Positions 33,103 to 41,682 of a stretch of 54,845 nucleotides of DNA are shown piece by piece; the stretch's first letter is position 1; each line of letters starts with the position of its first letter. Both the position numbers and the translations under genes were made by a program. Source of the stretch: an uncultured Lachnospiraceae bacterium (GTDB lineage: Bacteria; Bacillota; Clostridia; Lachnospirales; Lachnospiraceae); contig CADBXF010000005.1 in NCBI GenBank assembly GCA_902798585.1, positions 150,637 to 205,481 of the forward strand, given 5' to 3'. The notes under the pieces were generated by a model. That model was given only the letters and a program-made list of their open reading frames with translations, ran no database searches and was not told where the DNA came from.

Positions 33103-33729
33103 ATGAACATCATTGTGATTGACGACGACCGCCTCGTGGCGATGTCACTTAAGACCATTCTTGAAAATGCGGACGACATTCATGTCGTTGCGACCGGACA
33201 CAGCGGCCCGGACGCAATCGCTTTGTATGAGCAGAACCGCCCCGATGTGATTCTCATGGACATCCGCATGGAGGGCATGACCGGAATCGAAGCCGGCAAG
33301 CTAATCCTCGCAAAATATCCCGAGGCAAAGATTCTGTATCTCACGACATTTTCCGACGATGAATATATCATAAGCGCGCTCAACATGGGTGCGAAGGGCT
33401 ATATTCTGAAGCAGGATTTCGAGGGCATCGCGCCGGCGCTTGCGGCGGTGATGCGCGGACAGACCGTCTTCGGCGAGAAAATTATCGGCAAGCTTCCGGA
33501 GCTGATGAAGACGCCGGAGATCTTCGATTACGAGGCGCACGGTATCACCGACAAGGAGCGCGAGATTCTCACGCTCGTGGCGGCAGGGCGGTCGAACAAG
33601 GAGATTGCCGCGGAACTCTTCCTCGGGGAGGGCACCGTCCGCAACTACTTAAGCTCGCTTCTCGACAAGCTCGGACTGCGCGACCGCACACAGCTGGCGG
33701 TCTTCTACTACACGGAGATCCGGCAGTAG
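33103..33729 (+). CDS. NarL/LuxR-type response regulator
   Basis: 208 residues; ATG 33103 behind AAGGAG. Receiver domain with acidic pair D7/D8, phospho-acceptor D53 (ILMDIRM), switch T81/T82 and K103. The LuxR HTH at about 148-203 has TDKEREILTLVAAGRSNKEI and GTVRNYLSSLLDKLG. It is cotranscribed with the kinase 73 bp upstream. The likely target is the divergent ABC-2 operon; that is inferred from the arrangement. Confidence 0.93.
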   Translation: MNIIVIDDDRLVAMSLKTILENADDIHVVATGHSGPDAIALYEQNRPDVILMDIRMEGMTGIEAGKLILAKYPEAKILYLTTFSDDEYIISALNMGAKGYILKQDFEGIAPALAAVMRGQTVFGEKIIGKLPELMKTPEIFDYEAHGITDKEREILTLVAAGRSNKEIAAELFLGEGTVRNYLSSLLDKLGLRDRTQLAVFYYTEIRQ

Positions 33730-33772
33730 CCGCTCTCACGCGCCGCATTTTACATACAGGAAAGGAGCCCTC

Positions 33773-34453
33773 ATGTACCGTATTCTTCTGGCGGAGGACA
33801 ATGACAATCTGCGCGAGGTCGTGACCGATTATCTCACCGGTCAGGGCTACGAGGTGGACGGCAGAGCGGACGGCGCAGGCGCTCTGGAGGCATTTTACGA
33901 AAACCGCTACCAACTGGTTCTTCTGGATGTGATGATGCCGAAAATGAACGGCTTCGAAGTGTGCCGCCGCATCCGCGCAAAGGAGGATGTGCCGATTTTG
34001 TTTTTGACCGCGCGGGTTCAGGAGCAGGACCAGCTGCTCGGCTACTCCCTGGGTGCTGACGAGTACATCGTCAAGCCCTTCTCCCTCCCTGTTCTCGCCG
34101 CAAAATGCAAAGCCATCCTGGAGCGGGCTGCGGGCCGCGTGATGTCGGATGACCTGTGTACGGACGGGGAGCTGACGGTCAATTTCGCGACGCGCAAGGT
34201 GTCTGTCGCAGGCCGCGAAATCGAATTGCAGTCGCTGGACTTCGACCTGCTCCGGTATTTTCTCGCCAACCGCGGGCGCGTGCTCTCCCGAGAGCAGATT
34301 CTCGACCGCATCTGGGGCTTCGACTACGACGGGAGCGACCGCGTGGTGGATACCCACATAAAAAAGCTCCGCAAGGCGCTCGGAAGCGCCGGCGGAAACA
34401 TTGAAACCGTAATCAAGCGGGGATACCGCTATGTATCCTCGGACAACCGATAA
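33773..34453 (+). CDS. OmpR/PhoB-type response regulator without a linked kinase
   Basis: 226 residues; ATG 33773 behind AAAGGAG. Receiver: acidic pair E8/D9, phospho-acceptor D52 (LLDVMMPKMNG), T79 and K101 (VKPF). The winged-helix domain (about 128-224) contains LDFDLLRYFLANRGRVLSREQ and RVVDTHIKKLRKALG. All catalytic-site residues are present. No histidine kinase gene follows; the next gene is convergent. It may use the kinase at 31854 or an unlinked one. Confidence 0.92.
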   Translation: MYRILLAEDNDNLREVVTDYLTGQGYEVDGRADGAGALEAFYENRYQLVLLDVMMPKMNGFEVCRRIRAKEDVPILFLTARVQEQDQLLGYSLGADEYIVKPFSLPVLAAKCKAILERAAGRVMSDDLCTDGELTVNFATRKVSVAGREIELQSLDFDLLRYFLANRGRVLSREQILDRIWGFDYDGSDRVVDTHIKKLRKALGSAGGNIETVIKRGYRYVSSDNR

Positions 34454-34513
34454 CAAAACGGCCGGCTCTGCCGCGGAACCTCTTAAAATCCGCACAGAAC
34501 CGGCTTTGTTTTT
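34453..34513 (+). terminator. Imperfect terminator after the OmpR-type regulator
   Basis: AAAAC...GCCGG-TCTG on the left pairs with CAGA-CCGGC...GTTTTT on the right across a ~24-nt loop; the A-run and T-run flank the stem. Confidence 0.55.
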
Positions 34514-34610
34514 GTCTTATGTAATTTTCCGGGCATTATCACGGCATCCGGCGCCCGGACCGCCTCACGGCGGGGAACACCGCCATCCGGTGTCTGCCGT
34601 CTGCAGCGGA

Positions 34611-36080
34611 TTACCGGGAACTCGAGTTTGCCGCCGGCGTCGGATTGCCGGAGTCGTCCCCCGAATCGCCGCCGTCATTTTCCGTCGAAAAACGGTCGGA
34701 TTTTCCGGTCGTCGACCAGTCGACCGTCTTGATGTTATCTCCCCAGAGACTCTTCGCAAGCTCCTCCATGTAGGCGCGGCTGAACCGCTTCTTTCCCTCG
34801 CCGTAGTGCAGCGCGCCGTGCTGTTCTCCGAGCTCGTCCGTGTAATCCTGCAGCGCGTAAACGCGGAAATTTCTGCGGTTGCGATAGAACGAGGAATCGT
34901 AATTCCAGTGGTTTACGAGAGGAATAATCGAGCCCTCGCGAACCTCCTTCACATCGCCCTCCTTGTAAAATTCAAGATACGCCATGCCCTCGAGCTCGCA
35001 CTCGGTATTTTTGAACATGGAGAGGAAGTTTCCGAGCGAGTAGTATACGACCATTTTGTGGCCGTCCTCGCCGGTAAGCCATTCCATCGGCTGGCAAATG
35101 TGCGGATGCGCACCGACAACCGCATCGACGCCGAGCTTTAAGAACAGCTTCGTATAATCCTTCTGATAACCGTTCTGCTTCATCTGGTACTCCTCGCCCC
35201 AATGGACGAAAACCACCACAAAATCCGCCATCTCCTTTGCCTTCGCCACATCCGCGGTCACGCGGTCCTTTGAAAGCCGGTCGATGGAGTACGGCGCCTC
35301 CTTCAGCGCCGTATCGAGGTTCAGGCCGTAGGTGTAATTCAGCACCGCAATGGAAATGTCGTATTTGCGAAGAACCCTGATGGTGTCGCGGTCCTCCTCG
35401 CTCTCATGGATTCCGAGAACCGTCACATCCGGATATTGCTTCCAGAATTCAAGCGTGTTTTTGAGCGCCTTCCAGCCGTGGTCGGAGGTGTGGTTGGTCG
35501 CGGAAGTAACCACATTGAAGCCCGCCTTCACGAGCTCGTGTCCGACTTCATCCGGCGTGTTGAACTGCGCATAGCCGTGGTACGATCCCCAACGGTTCTT
35601 CTCGCCGATGTATTTAAGCTCCGACCCCGAGGCCGTGTATCCGCCGTCGCCGCCCAAAGGCGTCTCCTGGTTCACAACCGCAAAATCGGCCATCTCCGCA
35701 TATCGCTTAATGTAGTCGTAATTATGGCTGAAATCAAAGGTCTTATCGTCCCTGTTGTAGCCGTCCTCGAGCATGCTCCAGTCGTACAGGTTGTCGCCGA
35801 CCGCTACCATCGACACAACATTCGGTGTCGGCGTAGGCGTCGGAGACGGGGAAGGGGACGGCGAAGGCGACGGTGTCGGTGTCGATGTCGCCGTAGGCGC
35901 CGGCATCGTCGGCGTTACGGACGGTCCGTCACCGTTGTCCGCAAACAGCCCTTTCCAGATCAGGAAGCCGACAAACAAGAGCGCGGCGGCAATTCCGCAA
36001 AGTATGATTGCCGCCTTCCGCTGCCGCTGTCTGCGCTGCTTCCAGCGGATGTATTGTTCCTTTGTCATCTTCGTAGCCAC
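34611..36080 (-). CDS. CapA-family (PGA_cap) anchored phosphoesterase-like protein
   Basis: 489 residues. Start GTG 36080, 7-8 bp after GGAGGAGAG; an ATG four codons in is less well spaced. A basic cytoplasmic N-terminus (KQRRQRQRK) leads to a TM helix (about 24-42), a PTPSPSPSPSP-type linker (about 55-86), then the CapA domain with VAVGDN, VNQETPLGG, TSATNHTSDHG and GAHPHICQP, the metal-site motifs of the family. It is exposed outside the membrane. CapA was named for poly-gamma-glutamate synthesis, but many clostridial members act on unknown wall polymers. A paralogue lies at 37566. Confidence 0.88.
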   Translation of the reverse strand: MATKMTKEQYIRWKQRRQRQRKAAIILCGIAAALLFVGFLIWKGLFADNGDGPSVTPTMPAPTATSTPTPSPSPSPSPSPTPTPTPNVVSMVAVGDNLYDWSMLEDGYNRDDKTFDFSHNYDYIKRYAEMADFAVVNQETPLGGDGGYTASGSELKYIGEKNRWGSYHGYAQFNTPDEVGHELVKAGFNVVTSATNHTSDHGWKALKNTLEFWKQYPDVTVLGIHESEEDRDTIRVLRKYDISIAVLNYTYGLNLDTALKEAPYSIDRLSKDRVTADVAKAKEMADFVVVFVHWGEEYQMKQNGYQKDYTKLFLKLGVDAVVGAHPHICQPMEWLTGEDGHKMVVYYSLGNFLSMFKNTECELEGMAYLEFYKEGDVKEVREGSIIPLVNHWNYDSSFYRNRRNFRVYALQDYTDELGEQHGALHYGEGKKRFSRAYMEELAKSLWGDNIKTVDWSTTGKSDRFSTENDGGDSGDDSGNPTPAANSSSR

Positions 36081-36101
36081 AGTCTTTCTCTCCTCCTTTA
36101 T

Positions 36102-37424
36102 TTACGCCAGCCCCGGCTTACACGGTCTGCCCTCTTCGCGGCGGTAATGAAAATACAGCTCCTCCGTCGCAAGCGCCATCTTGGTCACCGCAAAATCCCG
36201 CCCGTGCGGGTAGGTGTACCAGGTGTCCTCGAGCGTGTTCAAATCCACGCAGTCGCCGAATTTGCCGAGGTATTCGTACTCGATGTGCACCGAGTATTGC
36301 GTCTTCGCCGGAATCTCCATCGAGAACGGATCGCCGTACGCATCCGTGCCGCTCACATGAAAGCCCGTCATATCGTGGCGCATCGTGCCGTTTCCGAGGC
36401 GAATGAATTTCTTCGCGTTCGGCAGCGTATCCACATGCACCTCAAGATCGCCGCTTGTATATGTGCCTGCCTCAACCTCCGCACGCACATTTGCGCGCTC
36501 CCACTCATACCAGTCCGGAATATGCGCAAAATGAGGCCGCTCCGAAGCGCTGTCCCCCGCATCTCTCCGAACTTCCGCCGCGGGCGTTCCCGCATCGGCG
36601 GACAGCTCCGAGAGCCCGCTCAGAGTCCAGCTCGCGCCGCACGCTTCGCAGAACAGCTTTCTGCCGCTGCTGTTCATGCGGAATTCCGTACCACATGCGG
36701 TGCATTGGTACAGCACCTTGTGAAGTCCCTCCGCATGACCCTTGTATTTTGTCTCGATTCCGCGGGCCTTCTGCCACGCAAAATCGTCATATTGAAACAT
36801 CCCGACAATCTTTTCGTTAATCTCATCCACCGAAGCCGCAGCAAGCTCCTCCGGAGTGAAGATGCAGGTCATCTCCGCCTCGGTCGGCTTGATTCCGCGG
36901 TCGTGCAGATTCCAAAACGGCGAGTTCACATGATGTCCGTGACAGATCATCGTCACAACGGGCGCCTTCAAAACCTTGCAAAGCTTTCCGAGCGACTCCG
37001 GCAGGACCGCCGTCGTCCCGCACAGGGAGTAGCGCGCCTCCGGGTAAATCACCGCGATGTCGCCGTTTTTAATCACCCGGCTCAGCTGCCGGACAAGAAC
37101 GATGTCGCTTGTAAATTTTCGCTTGCAGATGCAGCCGACATTCCGAAGAAGTCCCTCTCTCCCGATGAAGCCGTCGATGGCCACGACATAGTTCGCGCGC
37201 TTCGGAAAGATTGCCTTCGTGGCAACCTTGAAATCGAGAAATGCATTGTGATTGCACAAAAGAACATAGGGCGGCTTCAGGCCTTCCGTGCGCACCTTCG
37301 TGATTTTCGCGCGGTGCTTCCACACATCGGGAAGGCTAAGGAGAATCGTAATCGGCCGCAGGTACCATTTTGTGCGCACCGGCGGCTTCGCCATGTCAAA
37401 CCGTTCGAAATTTCTGCAATCCAT
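36102..37424 (-). CDS. PlsC-type acyltransferase with zinc ribbon
   Basis: 440 residues from ATG 37424 (GGAAGGGA upstream). The acyltransferase motif HX4D is NHNAFLD (58-64). The second motif is PEARYS (128-133), which takes the place of the EGNRS/EGTRS phosphate-site motif. A zinc ribbon follows with CTACG and CEACG, about 23 residues apart, in the same position as in the paralogue at 25323. The C-terminal ~150 residues resemble the tail of that paralogue. It sits between two CapA genes, suggesting a shared envelope-polymer or lipid pathway. Confidence 0.83.
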   Translation of the reverse strand: MDCRNFERFDMAKPPVRTKWYLRPITILLSLPDVWKHRAKITKVRTEGLKPPYVLLCNHNAFLDFKVATKAIFPKRANYVVAIDGFIGREGLLRNVGCICKRKFTSDIVLVRQLSRVIKNGDIAVIYPEARYSLCGTTAVLPESLGKLCKVLKAPVVTMICHGHHVNSPFWNLHDRGIKPTEAEMTCIFTPEELAAASVDEINEKIVGMFQYDDFAWQKARGIETKYKGHAEGLHKVLYQCTACGTEFRMNSSGRKLFCEACGASWTLSGLSELSADAGTPAAEVRRDAGDSASERPHFAHIPDWYEWERANVRAEVEAGTYTSGDLEVHVDTLPNAKKFIRLGNGTMRHDMTGFHVSGTDAYGDPFSMEIPAKTQYSVHIEYEYLGKFGDCVDLNTLEDTWYTYPHGRDFAVTKMALATEELYFHYRREEGRPCKPGLA

Positions 37425-37490
37425 CGGAGTCCCTTCCGAACCGCTGCAACAACCGGTCCTGATGTAGTAATCGACGAACACGACGCCCCT

Positions 37491-37520
37491 ATCATACCAC
37501 ACAACACCTCTCCGGGGCAA
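37491..37520 (-). promoter_or_regulatory. Putative promoter of the PlsC/CapA unit
   Basis: On the minus strand: -35 TTGCCC (37515-37520), 18-bp spacer, -10 TATGAT (37491-37496) followed by AGGGG. The -10 and its flank GGTATGATAGGGG are identical to the promoter at 39000-39028. Confidence 0.55.
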
Positions 37521-37565
37521 GTCCGCGCTAAAGACATCGCGCCTCATACTGCCGAAGCGCCGGTC

Positions 37566-38972
37566 TCACTTCCCCGCAGTTCTCGCGGGAGTGACCGTGC
37601 TCCAGTCGACGACCTTGATATTGTCGCCCCAGAGCTTCTTTGCAAGTTCCTCCATAAGAGCCCTGGAGAAGCCCTTGCCCTTGTCGTATTTCAGACAGCC
37701 GTGCGTCTGGCCGAGCCCGTCCGTGTAATCCTGCAGTGCATACACACGGAAGTTCTTGCCGTTGGTGACGCCGGTGCCGAGCTTGTCGTTGCTGTACTCC
37801 CAGTGGTTCACGAGCGGAATGACGGTGCCCTCGCGAACCTCCTTCACCTCGCCGTTTTTACGGAACTCGAGATACGCCATGCCCTCCAGGTTGCACTCTT
37901 TCTGTTTGAAAATGGAGATGAAATTACCGAGCGAATAGTACACAACCATCTTATGCCCGTCCGCGCGCGTCTTCCACTCCATCGTCTGGCAAATGTGCGG
38001 ATGCGCTCCGATAACGGCGTCCACACCGCAGTCAAGGAAAATGCCCGTGTACTTCTTCTGATCGCCGTTAAGCGCATTCATCTCGTACTCGGTGCCCCAG
38101 TGGACAAACACCACGACGAAATCCGCCGACTCCTTTGCCTTCGCGACATCTTTGCGGACACGCTCCTCCGAGAGCAGGTCGACGCAACAGGAAGCCTCCT
38201 TCGTCGCCGATTTGTTGTTCAGCCCGTAGGTATAGTTGAGAAGCGCCAGGCGGATGCCGTATTTTTCGACGATGCAAATCCGGTTCTGCTCCTCCGCACT
38301 GTCGTGAATGCCCAAAAGCGTCACTTCCGGGTAGTTGTCCCGCCAGAAGGAAACCGACCGTGCCAGCGCCTTGTACCCGTGGTCCGTGATGTGATTGGTC
38401 GCCATCGTTACAATGTTGAAGCCGGCCTTCACCAGTTCGTGTCCGGCCTCATCGGGCGTGTTGAAGGACGCAAAGCCGTGGTACGACCCCCACAGCGTCT
38501 TGCTTCCGAAGAAATCCTGTTCGTAGTGGTCGCCGACATAACCGCCGTCGCCGCCGAGCGGCGTCTCCTGATTTACCACCGCAAAATCGGCCAGCGCCGT
38601 ATATCTTCGGATGTAATCATAGTTATGGCTGAAATCGAAGGTCTTTGCCTCGCGGTCGTATCCGTCCTCCAGCAAGTACCAGTCGTACAGATTGTCCCCG
38701 ACCGCAACCATCGAAACAAAATCCGGCGTCGGTGTGGGCGAAGGGGACGGAATCGGTGACGGGCTCGGAGTCGATGTCGCCGACGGCGTTGCGCCCTTCT
38801 TCGGCGAGTCGCCGCTTCCGCCGGAAAGCTTGCCGAAAAGCGCTTTCAAACCGAGAATCGACAGAACGAAAACAACCGCAAGGCCGAGGAGAACAACAGC
38901 CAGACGCTGCTGTCTCTTCCTGCGCTTGCGGCGTTTTATGTATTGTGCTTTTGTCGTTTTCCGTTGCGGCAT
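37566..38972 (-). CDS. CapA-family anchored protein, paralogue of 34611-36080
   Basis: 468 residues from ATG 38972 (GGAGGAGAGGG upstream). Same plan as its paralogue: basic start (KRRKRRKRQQR), TM helix (about 24-43), a TPSPSPIPSPSPTPTP linker (about 63-80), then the CapA domain with VAVGDNLYDW, VNQETPLGGDGGY, TMATNHITDHG and GAHPHICQT. The two proteins are very similar over most of the domain (e.g. both have VVVFVHWG and VVYYSLGNF), so they arose by duplication around the PlsC gene. Confidence 0.88.
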   Translation of the reverse strand: MPQRKTTKAQYIKRRKRRKRQQRLAVVLLGLAVVFVLSILGLKALFGKLSGGSGDSPKKGATPSATSTPSPSPIPSPSPTPTPDFVSMVAVGDNLYDWYLLEDGYDREAKTFDFSHNYDYIRRYTALADFAVVNQETPLGGDGGYVGDHYEQDFFGSKTLWGSYHGFASFNTPDEAGHELVKAGFNIVTMATNHITDHGYKALARSVSFWRDNYPEVTLLGIHDSAEEQNRICIVEKYGIRLALLNYTYGLNNKSATKEASCCVDLLSEERVRKDVAKAKESADFVVVFVHWGTEYEMNALNGDQKKYTGIFLDCGVDAVIGAHPHICQTMEWKTRADGHKMVVYYSLGNFISIFKQKECNLEGMAYLEFRKNGEVKEVREGTVIPLVNHWEYSNDKLGTGVTNGKNFRVYALQDYTDGLGQTHGCLKYDKGKGFSRALMEELAKKLWGDNIKVVDWSTVTPARTAGK

Positions 38973-38999
38973 AAACCCTCTCCTCCGTACGCTTCCCCT

Positions 39000-39028
39000 A
39001 TCATACCATTGAAACATTCCGGAGACAA
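39000..39028 (-). promoter_or_regulatory. Promoter of the CapA gene at 37566
   Basis: On the minus strand: -35 TTGTCT (39023-39028), 17-bp spacer, -10 TATGAT (39000-39005). Transcription would start about 20 bp before the ATG. Confidence 0.65.
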
Positions 39029-39039
39029 GAATTTTCCGT

Positions 39040-40263
39040 TTACTTCACACGATATACCCGAATGAGTATCTGCTTGTCGTTGTAAATCGGATCGTCCGAA
39101 CCGACGCCGATAAAGTCCTTCCCGAACATGTCGAAGAAGTTAGCCTTCACCTTAAACTCCGGGAGACGCCCCACAACGCGCTCGCCGTCCCAGAGGAGGG
39201 ATGTGGTGAGGACAAGGCTGGTATCGCCGTTGGCGTCTGCGGGACTGCTCGTGGCGCTCACCGGAATCACGGCATACCGCCCCGCAAGAAGCTCCTTCAC
39301 CGTCTTCTCACTTCGCGGAATCCGCAGATTCAACCCGCCCGGCGATGTAAGATCCGAGTAATTGTGCGCCGCCGTCCGCGTATAGGGAACATTGTATTTG
39401 GCGGCGACACGCTTGTCGGAATACCCGGTCTTGATCACACCGTTCTCCACCAGAACAAGCTTATCCTCCGGCAGCACGCTGCCCTCGCCGTCCCAGAATC
39501 GCGAGAACCAGCATTCTTTATCGCCTGCGTCGTGCACCAGCGAGAAATCGTCGGCAAATACCTTCTCCCCGATTTTCCCGGCAAGCCGCGATGTACCGAG
39601 CGCCAACGCCTCCGCGTTCAGCTCGCCCGCCAACGAACCGGCGAGCCCGTAGTACTGCATGTCAAGAATAATCTCCTCGGGAATCTCCGCCGGAGTCCCA
39701 AAGTTTGCGAGATACAGATCCGCCATCGTGCGGAACACCGTGCCGTCATCGGGCTTGCGAAGGCTGAAGCTGAAGTAGCCGTCCATAAGATCCCGGCTGT
39801 TCCTGTGCTTAAAGCGGAAGCCCGCACTCACCGCAAAATCCGTGTTGGAAAAGTCGGTTCCGAGGCTGTTTGTAAGCGTCTGCCGCATCCACTCCGCCTT
39901 GACATCGCCGGCGAAAATGAAGTCCGGGTAGTTGCTCGTGAGATACTCCATGTAAGCATCTCCCATCTCCATGAGCTCGCGGTCCGTCACGGTGCACTCT
40001 GTCTTGTCGCGGCTGCGTGTTCCGCCGTTTTCCGGCTCAAAAGGATACGGTCTTGCGCGGTCCGGCACGGCCACGGCCTTTGCGAAGCCTTCCTCGTCAT
40101 CCATCTGTCCCCAGTGGTAGAAAATCCCCACCTTGCCGTCCTCGTACACCCGGTACGAGCTCTCCGTTGTGTTCTTTCGTTCAAAAGCCTTCGGCTTGTT
40201 CTCCTCGAAGGTATATTTTCCGACTTTGCTTAACGCGCTATGTTTTTCCGTAATCTTAGCCAT
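39040..40263 (-). CDS. TldD/PmbA family protein (TldE-like subunit)
   Basis: 407 residues; ATG 40263 behind GGGGGAG. The C-terminal half has the family features: NGVIKTGYSDKRVAAKYN, SPGGLNLRIP and LLWDGERVVGRLPEF, equivalent to the conserved sheet region of PmbA/TldE. It lacks an HExxxH motif, as expected for the non-metal-binding partner. The TldD subunit is encoded 14 bp upstream. The pair forms a heterodimeric metalloprotease that trims peptides; in enterobacteria it matures microcin B17 and degrades CcdA. Confidence 0.85.
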   Translation of the reverse strand: MAKITEKHSALSKVGKYTFEENKPKAFERKNTTESSYRVYEDGKVGIFYHWGQMDDEEGFAKAVAVPDRARPYPFEPENGGTRSRDKTECTVTDRELMEMGDAYMEYLTSNYPDFIFAGDVKAEWMRQTLTNSLGTDFSNTDFAVSAGFRFKHRNSRDLMDGYFSFSLRKPDDGTVFRTMADLYLANFGTPAEIPEEIILDMQYYGLAGSLAGELNAEALALGTSRLAGKIGEKVFADDFSLVHDAGDKECWFSRFWDGEGSVLPEDKLVLVENGVIKTGYSDKRVAAKYNVPYTRTAAHNYSDLTSPGGLNLRIPRSEKTVKELLAGRYAVIPVSATSSPADANGDTSLVLTTSLLWDGERVVGRLPEFKVKANFFDMFGKDFIGVGSDDPIYNDKQILIRVYRVK

Positions 40264-40276
40264 GACGCTCCCCCTT

Positions 40277-41620
40277 TCAGCTGACCTGCAGTTTTTTCAC
40301 GCGAATGCTCGGACCGCCCGCGGAGACTCTCACGGACTGCCCCATCTTTCCGCAGACAAACTCATTGAACATCGTAAAATCCGACCCCACACGGTCAATG
40401 TCAAACAGCGTCTGGAACACCGATCCCGTCAGCATGCGGACGCGTACCGGCTCGCAGATTTTTCCGTCGCGGATGCGGTAGCATACCGTGGCGTTGAGTA
40501 CGAAGGTGGAATTGCCCGTTCCGTCGCTGACCGCGTAGACATAAATGCCGTCCTTCGTGTCGGCGACGATGTCCTCGAAGGAGTCCTTCCCGCCGAGGAG
40601 GAAGGTGTTGGTCATACGCACAACCGGGCTCCTTCCGTAATCCTGCGCGCGGCAGTTTCCGGTGAGTTCCTCCGCAAGCGTCGCGGCCGAGTTTGAATCG
40701 TGCAGACGACCGGTGAGCACACCGTTTGTAATGAGTTTCGTCTCTCTCGCCTTCGTACCCTCGTCGTCATACGGTACATAGCCGTGATTCGGCAAATCCC
40801 CGCTGTCCACAATCGTGACCAGATCGGAACCGACCTTCTTCCCCATCACCCACTCGTCGCGAAGCACCTTGTCGTTGAGCATGTAATCCGCCTCGCTCTT
40901 GTGGCCGAAGCTTTCATGGGCAAACATCGCCGTGGCGATGGGCGAGAGGATGCAGGTGTACTCGCCGGGCTCGATGGGAACTGCATTTTTCGCATAATCG
41001 ATATACCGGGCGAACACCGCCTTCACAATGTCCTCATTCCCGAACAAATCCTCCGGTACAACGCCGAAGAACTGTCTGCCTCCCTCCGTGGGCTGTCCGT
41101 CCACGACAAACGTACACCACGCGCCGGCCGAGCACAGTTGATAATCGTAGGTGATGGCGCTGCCCTTTGCGGAGTAAAAGCTCTTCTTCAGATACTCGCC
41201 GTTTATCGTCGCCGCCCAAGTCGTCTTCTCCGGCGCATTTTCCGCCTCGCAAAGCCCGGCATAGTGATCCAGAACCCTCAGAAACCGCTCCCGCTCGATA
41301 TTTTCAAGCTTCCGGTCCTCATACTGCAGACGCTCGTCCGTATTCACCTCCAGAAGCTTCAATGCCGGGTCCTCGAAAATGTCCGGATTCGGCGTCGCAA
41401 GCTCCGCCAAAGCGTCAAGCTCCTTCTGAATCTCCGAGAGCTCGTTGGTCGAGGTGGTGTACCAAAGCTTCCCGTCGTACACGCGAATGAGCGCTCCGGC
41501 CTCCGTCTGCATCTTGTCCCGCACAAGCTCGCCGTTGAATTTGACGAGCTGCGCCGTGCAGTTTTCCTCAATCCGGATGTCGGCGTACAGCCCCTCCGGA
41601 AAACGGTACTTTTGTGACAT
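40277..41620 (-). CDS. tldD: TldD family metallopeptidase catalytic subunit
   Basis: 447 residues. The zinc motif HExxxH is HESFGH at 235-240, in the context TAMFAHESFGHKSEAD. The N-terminal domain (1-200) is characteristic of the family, and the C-terminal part carries SGDLPNHGYVPYDDEGTKA and NTFLLGGKDSFEDIV. The start ATG 41620 follows GGGGA. It is transcribed together with the TldE-like gene and probably with the XRE regulator 62 bp upstream. Confidence 0.92.
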   Translation of the reverse strand: MSQKYRFPEGLYADIRIEENCTAQLVKFNGELVRDKMQTEAGALIRVYDGKLWYTTSTNELSEIQKELDALAELATPNPDIFEDPALKLLEVNTDERLQYEDRKLENIERERFLRVLDHYAGLCEAENAPEKTTWAATINGEYLKKSFYSAKGSAITYDYQLCSAGAWCTFVVDGQPTEGGRQFFGVVPEDLFGNEDIVKAVFARYIDYAKNAVPIEPGEYTCILSPIATAMFAHESFGHKSEADYMLNDKVLRDEWVMGKKVGSDLVTIVDSGDLPNHGYVPYDDEGTKARETKLITNGVLTGRLHDSNSAATLAEELTGNCRAQDYGRSPVVRMTNTFLLGGKDSFEDIVADTKDGIYVYAVSDGTGNSTFVLNATVCYRIRDGKICEPVRVRMLTGSVFQTLFDIDRVGSDFTMFNEFVCGKMGQSVRVSAGGPSIRVKKLQVS

Positions 41621-41682
41621 ATGATAATCCCCCTAAAATAGAATCTGTTTCTTTGCGCAGTCGTAGTTTTCCGCGGTTGCGC

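Noticed and set aside
35406..38759. A plus-strand open frame of 1117 codons
   Set aside because: It is antisense to two CapA genes and a PlsC gene that have clear motifs, ribosome sites and promoters. Arg/His-rich low-complexity translation with no domain; it arises from codon bias at third positions.
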